NCBI RefSeq assembly: GCF_035222485.1
Contig: NC_085920.1
Coordinates: 6,386,001-6,450,000 of the forward strand
Direction: 5' to 3'
Source of the DNA: Podospora pseudoanserina
Taxonomy: Eukaryota; Ascomycota; Sordariomycetes; Sordariales; Podosporaceae
Length of the DNA: 64,000 bases
In this document: positions 58,218 through 64,000 of the stretch, piece after piece
Position numbering within the stretch: position 1 is the first letter of the stretch
Layout: the number at the start of each line of letters is the position of its first letter
Position numbers and translations under genes: made by a program
The notes under the pieces: generated by a model
The model's database searches: none
The model's input: only the letters and a program-made list of their open reading frames with translations
Told to the model about the DNA's origin: nothing

Positions 58218-59323
58218 TCACGGTAGTTGCTGTGTCTCCTCTCTGATAGTATACACTCCCGTACTTACATCATGATACCCCAACTTCCCCACCCTCCCCG
58301 TCAACTCACTCCTCCAGTCCTTTCCCTCCTTCACCTTCTTTACTGCCCTCTCAAATGTATACACGGCCTCCCACCCCAGCTCCCGCCTCGCCAAATCACT
58401 ATCATAAACCCTATCCACCCTCTTCAAAAACTTCCACCCCTTCCCTTCAAAAACCTCCCTCACCCCCTCCACCGCCTTGCAATACTCTTCCCCAGCGTCC
58501 CTATCTAACCCCTTCAACACTAGTTCCTCCCTTTTGAACACCGTCGGCGCAGAAATGATGTACTTTCCCCACTTCCCTTTCAACCCCGGTCCCTTTTCCA
58601 TCGCCTTCACGCAAGCCCCCACTACATCAGCGATATCTACCCTCCTATAGCCCAACTCCAACACTTTCAAATTATCATCCCCCATACTCCCCCTCCTCTC
58701 CTCGTCATCATCCCCCTCGGGAAAGAATCTACTCGTCCTCAACACCACAACCGGCAGCCCGCTCTCCTTGTTAACCAACTCGCACACATCCTCCGCACTT
58801 ATCTTGGTAACCCCATAGACGTTCTTCGGTTTGGGAACCACCCCCTCATCAATCCACACGGCCGGTAAGCCAGGTCTAGCCGTCAGACTGCCCCCAAAGG
58901 CAGAGGTGGTGGAGACAAAAACAAAAGTCTTGACCCCCCCTTGCCTCGCAACGCTCGCTTCAAGCAGATTCAACGTCCCCGTGATGTTTGTGGCGATGAA
59001 GTCCGCCTTTGTGTGCGAGCAAATGTGCGGTTTGTGCAACGTGGCAGTGTGGATTACATATTCTAGGTCAGGATGGAGCGTCGTGAAAACGGACGAGACA
59101 AAGTCCGGGTCGGCGATGGTGCCGACGTGGGTGGTGAGCGGGCTGGGCTTGATGTCTGTTTTACAATCAGTATCAACTTCTAAAAATAAGGAGTGGATCA
59201 AAAGGGAAGAGTGGAATCACCAATGCCAATCGGAGTGAACCCGTAGTGTGACAGGGTAAGCATGAGCGCTTTGCCCAGATGGCCGGACGAGCCAGTGACC
59301 AGAACCTTTGGTGGACTAGACAT
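58218..59323 (-). CDS. NAD(P)-dependent epimerase/dehydratase (extended SDR)
   Basis: Exon 1 is 59323-59221 and exon 2 runs from about 59155 to 58218, giving 347 codons (346 aa); the Asp at the junction is split. Rossmann motif TGSSGHLG (residues 10-17), HTATLHKPH, NITGTLNLLEA, catalytic Ser/Thr region VFVSTTSAFGG and YGVTK (YxxxK). LRTSRFFPEG and a late ELGWEAVYTFERAVKKV are typical of the family. The frame is intact and there is no leader, so probably cytosolic. Family knowledge: acts on nucleotide sugars or reduces small ketones; this group in fungi is often UDP-glucose-4-epimerase-like. It is convergent with the regulator gene (120 bp apart). Exon 2 start is accurate to one or two bases. 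Confidence 0.85.
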
Positions 59324-59736
59324 TTTGTTGTTGATGTTGATTTGGTAATCGAGTTTGAAAAGATGAAAATCCGGAACATACAATTAAGAATCTAGAAAAA
59401 AAGCTTATATGGATAATCCCCGGTGACTCATGCCGGCACTCAAGGTGCCAAGCTTCCATTGACAGCCCTGGTCCATGTTGACATCAAGGGATGGATACCG
59501 TCCGTAAAAGGAAATATATCACCGACTTATACACGAAGAGCAGGGACACGAAAGGTTGTTCATCGCTAAATTGTCATACTACCTAGTCATTCTACCTTCA
59601 ACCACAACGAAAAGACTGCAAGATCAAATGAAAAGCCTCAGCTTGATATCCCGAACGCCAATAATAATATCCCTCCTGTACAGTGAAGTGGGCAGTCAAA
59701 TCGAAATGGTATCGTTGATAGGTTGATATGCAGCGT
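59324..59736. other. intergenic
   Basis: Contains the 5' flank of the epimerase and the 3' untranslated region of the glutamine synthetase. No ORF. Confidence 0.45.
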
Positions 59737-61489
59737 TTATACAGCACCGAAGCAACTGTGACAAGTTAGCCTGTGTCGTTCACTCGGAGCGGAGTAGGGG
59801 GAACATACGTCTCCATGATGATGCCAGTAATCTGGTAAGGGTCAGCGTTGGAGGCTGGGCGACGATCCTCGAAGTAGCCGTAGCCCTTAGCGGCGCATTC
59901 TCTTGGAATGCGGATAGAGCAGCCACGGTTGGCAACACCATACGAGAACTGATCGATAGCACCAGTCTCGTGTCTGCCGGTGAGACGCTTCTCGTTGTCC
60001 TCGCCGTAGACGGCGATATGCTCTTGGTGCCTCTTGCCGAGCTTCTCGATAGCAGCCTCGATGTACTTCATGCCGCCCTGTAACCAAAGTCGTCAGTATA
60101 TGCTCACGAGTGAGAACCACTATGTCCCAACAATCATCGTACCTCTTGACGCATCTCCTTGGTAGAGAAGTTGGAGTGGAGACCAGCACCGTTCCAGTCG
60201 CCAGGAATAGGCTTGGGGTGGACGGAGACCTTGGCGCCGAACTCCTCGGCAATGCGGTGCAGAAGGAATCTGGCAAGCCAGAGGTGGTCACCCATCTCGA
60301 TACCAAGGCAGGGGCCGACTTGGAACTCCCACTGGGCGGCTATTGTGCATGTTAGCAACCTCGGGTCCAACCTTACACTGAATCACAGGAAAACCTACGC
60401 ATCACCTCGGCATTGGTACCAGAGATCTTCACGCCGGCGTACAGACAGGCACGGTAGTGAGCCTCGACGATGTCACGCTGCACAACCTTGCCGGCACCCA
60501 CACCACAGTAGTAAGGACCCTGAGGGGCGGGGAAACCGTTCTTGGGCCTGGGATCCAATCAGCATCTGTCTCACATCGTTCCAAAACACACGTGGGTGGA
60601 AGCACATACCAGCCATAGGGACGGTCGTTGAGGTCGAGGAGAGTGTATTCTTGCTCAAGGCCGAACCAGGGCTCGTGAGCGGCGTGAGCCTCCATCAGCT
60701 TGGCGGTCTCATGACGGAAGTTGTACTTGTTGGGGTTGCCATCGTTGTCGATGCACTCGGAAAGGACGAGAATGTTGTTGCCGAGACGGAACGGATCGGG
60801 AAAAACCGCTACGGGCTTCAGGTAAACGTCCGAGTTGTCGCCGGGGGCCTGGCCGGTGGAGGAACCATCGAAGTTCCAGATGGGAAGATCATCCGGAGTG
60901 TAGCCGCCCTCCTTCTCGTCGAGTGTCTGTTTGCAGGAGACTGGTAAGTATGCGTCGGATTTGGGCTTTCGGTTTCGGACTCTTTGCTTACTCTCGACTT
61001 GGAACGGGTACCACCTTCAGCATCAATCCTAGACACATTCTGTTAACAGCCGTTTTCCCCTCATTGGCCCTCATTGGCTGCGGTTCCAGGTGCAGGGATG
61101 AGCGGGATACTCGGGGGGGGGGGCCGCGTGGGGGACTCACCAGATGTACTCGGCCATGATCTTCCCCCTTTGGTCCAGAGTCAGGAACTTCTGGAGCTGC
61201 ACGCCAATCAGTCAGCACGAGTCGCAGAAATAGCGGCGGCTTGGCCGGCGCCAAAAGTCAGAGTCGGGTCTTGCTCACGTTCTGGGCATTGGAGAGGAAG
61301 GACTCGGTAGTCGCCTGCAGTCGTCGTCGAACATGGTGGTTAGCTCGGCTCTCCAAACAGCGACGCAAGAATGCCATCGGCGGCATTGTACGCGCACATG
61401 GGAATCTGCGGAAACCTGAAGATGGCAGGGCCCGAAGGGCTGTACGCCAAGCAGGCCGGAGTGTTGGTGTTGGCGGGGTCACATACCAT
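59737..61489 (-). CDS. glutamine synthetase
   Basis: Nine exons: 61489-61487 (ATG alone), 61314-61279, 61196-61141, 61028-60992, 60926-60610, 60547-60399, 60339-60143, 60077-59809, 59755-59737. They sum to 361 codons (360 aa), the normal eukaryotic length. Diagnostic parts: [43 protein letters not shown]/metal residues in [55 protein letters not shown]; and the C-terminal ETCFGAV. It catalyses ATP-dependent amidation of glutamate with ammonium, the entry point for nitrogen, in the cytosol. The first intron (172 bp) splits ATG from the rest, as in related fungi. Long pyrimidine- and GC-rich upstream sequence is consistent with strong expression. A housekeeping gene, unrelated to the accessory genes. 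Confidence 0.95.
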
Positions 61490-62091
61490 GATTGCGGATT
61501 ATGTGAGGGCACGGTGGGAGGACTGAGCTCAAACTTCAGAAATCTGGAAGAGTCTGAAAGGACAGGGCGCAACGGTGTTCCCTGGGGAGGTTTGGGGATT
61601 TTAATAGAGACTGCAGAAGGGAGGTTTCATATGAAGGAGGGTTTGTCTGTCAGTGGCGATGGCGGGGATCGTGGGGTTAAAGCTTCAGCACCCGATAACG
61701 GACAGCGGCGCAATCAAACGCGGCGGCGCTGGCTCGCGACGAGATAAGGTAAGAGCCCAGGCCGGTTATCTGGGGGTGGCAGGTGGTTCACGGGTGATCG
61801 CGGGGTGAGAGCCGTGATAATCTATCTGACAAAGACGCCCAAGAAACGCATTCAAACACCCATTTGGGACTGGACGCGGTCGCATTCCAATATCTGGGGC
61901 TGAGTTCCCGAGATAGGACCACCATCAGGACAAACGAGGGGCATAGGGGAGCAAGCTTCCCTGGAGCTTTCCCCTCGCATGATCCCACCCACAGGAGCCG
62001 CCGCCGAGAAGTAAGCTTATCGCTGCCAGCCGATTGGCTCCCTGCCCCGCGCTGCATAATACCTCCTCGTACAACGACGAGCGCCCGACAA
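61490..62091. promoter_or_regulatory. upstream region of glutamine synthetase
   Basis: No supported ORF. On the minus strand it should hold the promoter and untranslated leader of the glutamine synthetase. Three GATA words on the minus strand (TATC on plus, for example at 61772, 61822 and 61891) could serve nitrogen-regulatory GATA factors, but such words are common by chance. Confidence 0.4.
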
Positions 62092-62331
62092 ATGGGAGCC
62101 GCCGAATATCTAATTGTGATTTGTCTTTTTGTGCTCCAAATACTTTGCTCGGCAGCAGTTGCAGACGAGTGCAACCCGTCTCTTTTTCTACCGCGGTCCC
62201 CGTTTTTCTTTTACTCGATGCCATTTGTTACGTTCAACAAGAGTCGCACCCGTGGCCTCGATCCCGTCGTCGAGTCAAGAGTTTGTCCCACCACCAAAGA
62301 ACCCCCAAAATGCCCCCACTGTTCATCGTGA
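62092..62331 (+). CDS. possible small secreted cysteine-containing protein
   Basis: 79 codons starting MGAAEYLIVICLFVLQILCS, a good hydrophobic leader with AVA before DECNPS as a possible cleavage site. The mature part (about 55 residues) has four cysteines, three of them in the last 16 residues (VCPTTKEPPKCPHCSS). It lies divergent to glutamine synthetase, about 600 bp from its ATG. No family recognised. It could be a chance ORF in promoter DNA. Confidence 0.3.
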   Translation: MGAAEYLIVICLFVLQILCSAAVADECNPSLFLPRSPFFFYSMPFVTFNKSRTRGLDPVVESRVCPTTKEPPKCPHCSS

Positions 62332-64000
62332 ATATGGCGGGCCATGTCGATCTACCCTAACCCCATAGGGATCCATGGCAATAAGGGTCCTGAATAGAGG
62401 CTGGTCAAGATCCCCAACCACAAGTGCCAAGGTCGACGGCAGACCACCATGAGGCATATAGTTGCAGGCAGCCAATGATGACCGTGACGGAACTGCAGAG
62501 CAACAGCCAAAATAAATTTTCTCATGTGCCCTTTTCCTTTTTCATCCCACTCTTGATACTGGGACATGTGCCAATCAAGGACAGCCTCACCCACCTTTTT
62601 TCAGCCGGCTTTTGCCACTCAATATCAACCTCCTGACGCCAGCATGCATTTCAATCCAACACAATCCGCGGCATGACGGCAACCTAGTCCAGAGCTATCG
62701 TTTCGATCCCAACCCCCAGGCCGATGTCCTGACCTCGTCTTGTTGGTGACCTCACGTCCTCAATGCCCTTCAACGTCAGACGCGCTGCAGAATGACCGCT
62801 GCCTGACCTTATTGGAGGCATAACTAGGCGAATGATGCAGATAGGCCACTTCAACAGCAAGTCTCCAATCAACCAGGGCTCGTATGCTGACCATCCGCCG
62901 GTGACATCATAAATGCGGATTTGAATATTCTTTTGCGTCCGACTGGAAATATTGGGACAGTTTCACTCTTTTTTGCAGAGCGAGACAATGGTAGATTTTG
63001 ATTGAAAGCAGCTTCAAACGAGATGGGGTTCAGTTATGAGGCTGGTTGCATGGATTTGGTTGGTTTCAGCTTCACCTTCACAAGGCCGACTCCCAGAGGA
63101 ATTGCCAACCAAGGTACAGTGGTCACTCTGTGAAAGCGTGATAATACTCATTCATCAGGGGCGTGGATGGCGAATCGCGCTTAACTCACGGTTTTTAAGA
63201 CCGGATATGTCAAGTCTTGAAAGACGCAGTCTAATTCCTTTGACGCGGATATCGTAGTTTCAGTCCCAGACGAACGTTCCGACCAACACCCTAAGTCCAC
63301 ACAGCATTTCAACATGGCGACGGTTACTGGGATAGCTTGTTTTGTTCTCTATGAGCTGCGTAGCCAGTTAACGCTTGAAGGGGCTGCCCTTACGAATGTC
63401 CTCGCCAAAAGATGGCTTACCACTAACAGCACAATCAAAGTTGGGGTGGATGTTGCTATCAACTCAGTTGTTGGCATCACGCTTGTCTAAAATCAATGCC
63501 AGTGCTGCAAGGGCCTGTTGCCAACACATAAGATATGCTTGAATATGCTCCTGAACACAGCGTGACTGAGCAATTCCCTGCGGAAAGGTGAGACCAATTC
63601 CAAGATAGTGTAACTATAGCTTCGGGTCATTTTCTAGCTAGCCCTCGATACTGTAGCCATTCCCTGTAGTTATGTTGAAGTCCGTCTTGTATCTCAAGGA
63701 ATATTGCCGCTTGATAAGTGAAAATCGACCACTTGGAATACCAGGTAGACAACACACTGGACCGAGGAGCAGGAAAATTTTATCCTTAACATCATAAGAC
63801 CACCGCGGCTCTTGGCCTCCCTCGATATGCTCAGAGTTCCGTGCGTTGGAATTTGACTTGGGGCTCCTGTAGCCCACTGCGGGCGACTTGGTCAGAGGAG
63901 AAAGATCTTACTCGTTAGCACCGGTCGAGGTGCACCGTCTTTCAGCGTTTCCGCATTGCACATAAACCCTCGGAATACCATGCAAGGGTCAAGAGAGTCG
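62332..64000. other. no gene recognised
   Basis: 1.7 kb with only short frames (for example 63036-63257 plus and 63638-63877 minus) lacking domains or convincing starts. Confidence 0.45.

Noticed and set aside
1-64000. Transposons, LTR elements, integrated viruses, CRISPR arrays
   Set aside because: No transposase, reverse transcriptase, integrase or capsid motif, no terminal repeats and no regularly spaced repeats were seen.

Overview
The window looks like nuclear DNA of a filamentous ascomycete, most likely a Sordariomycete. Evidence: short GT-AG introns (about 45-90 bp), a HET-domain gene, a copy of the Woronin-body protein HEX1 (found only in filamentous ascomycetes), a killer-toxin-type GH18 chitinase beside a multi-LysM gene, a PCxxC-type zinc-finger regulator, and a glutamine synthetase whose first intron directly follows the ATG. 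No RNA gene, CRISPR array or recognisable transposon was found. Gene models were spliced by eye; where all exons summed to whole codons this is stated.

Layout. 0-3.5 kb: gene-poor, with two tandem copies of a small secreted-protein gene, the first decayed. 3.5-11.4 kb: two minus-strand genes, a HET-domain protein and a chimaera that joins a nearly complete HEX1 to ankyrin repeats and a CorA-like membrane domain. 12-16 kb: a decayed secreted cysteine-rich gene and two short-chain dehydrogenases. 16-25.8 kb: a run of broken or doubtful genes (coiled-coil protein, POT peptide transporter, a mitochondrial-type family copy, an unknown protein, an F-box-like gene). 26-34 kb: a divergent pair, a ChtBD1-GH18 chitinase and a seven-LysM secreted protein. 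34-39 kb: the intact paralogue of the broken family copy, a GPI-anchored serine/threonine-rich protein and a small spliced gene.

39.9-59.3 kb is rich in metabolic genes: a 1120-residue intronless protein joining methyltransferase, FAD-linked (BBE-like) oxidase, phosphomevalonate-kinase-like and adenine-phosphoribosyltransferase-like domains; a fucose-type lectin with a TGA-CTA stop context and an 83-codon in-frame extension; a tyrosinase; a TauD-type dioxygenase; an MFS exporter; a GNAT acetyltransferase; a zinc-finger regulator; and an NAD-dependent epimerase. This could be a biosynthetic cluster without a classical backbone synthase, but that is inference. 59.7-61.5 kb holds the housekeeping glutamine synthetase, followed by mostly empty sequence.

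The two strongest leads are the HEX1-ankyrin-CorA chimaera, which could be an integrated-decoy type of fungal self-defence protein guarding septal-pore sealing, and the four-domain methyltransferase/oxidase/kinase/PRTase enzyme. Several genes contain single-base frame breaks in or near homopolymer runs, so decay and assembly error must be told apart.
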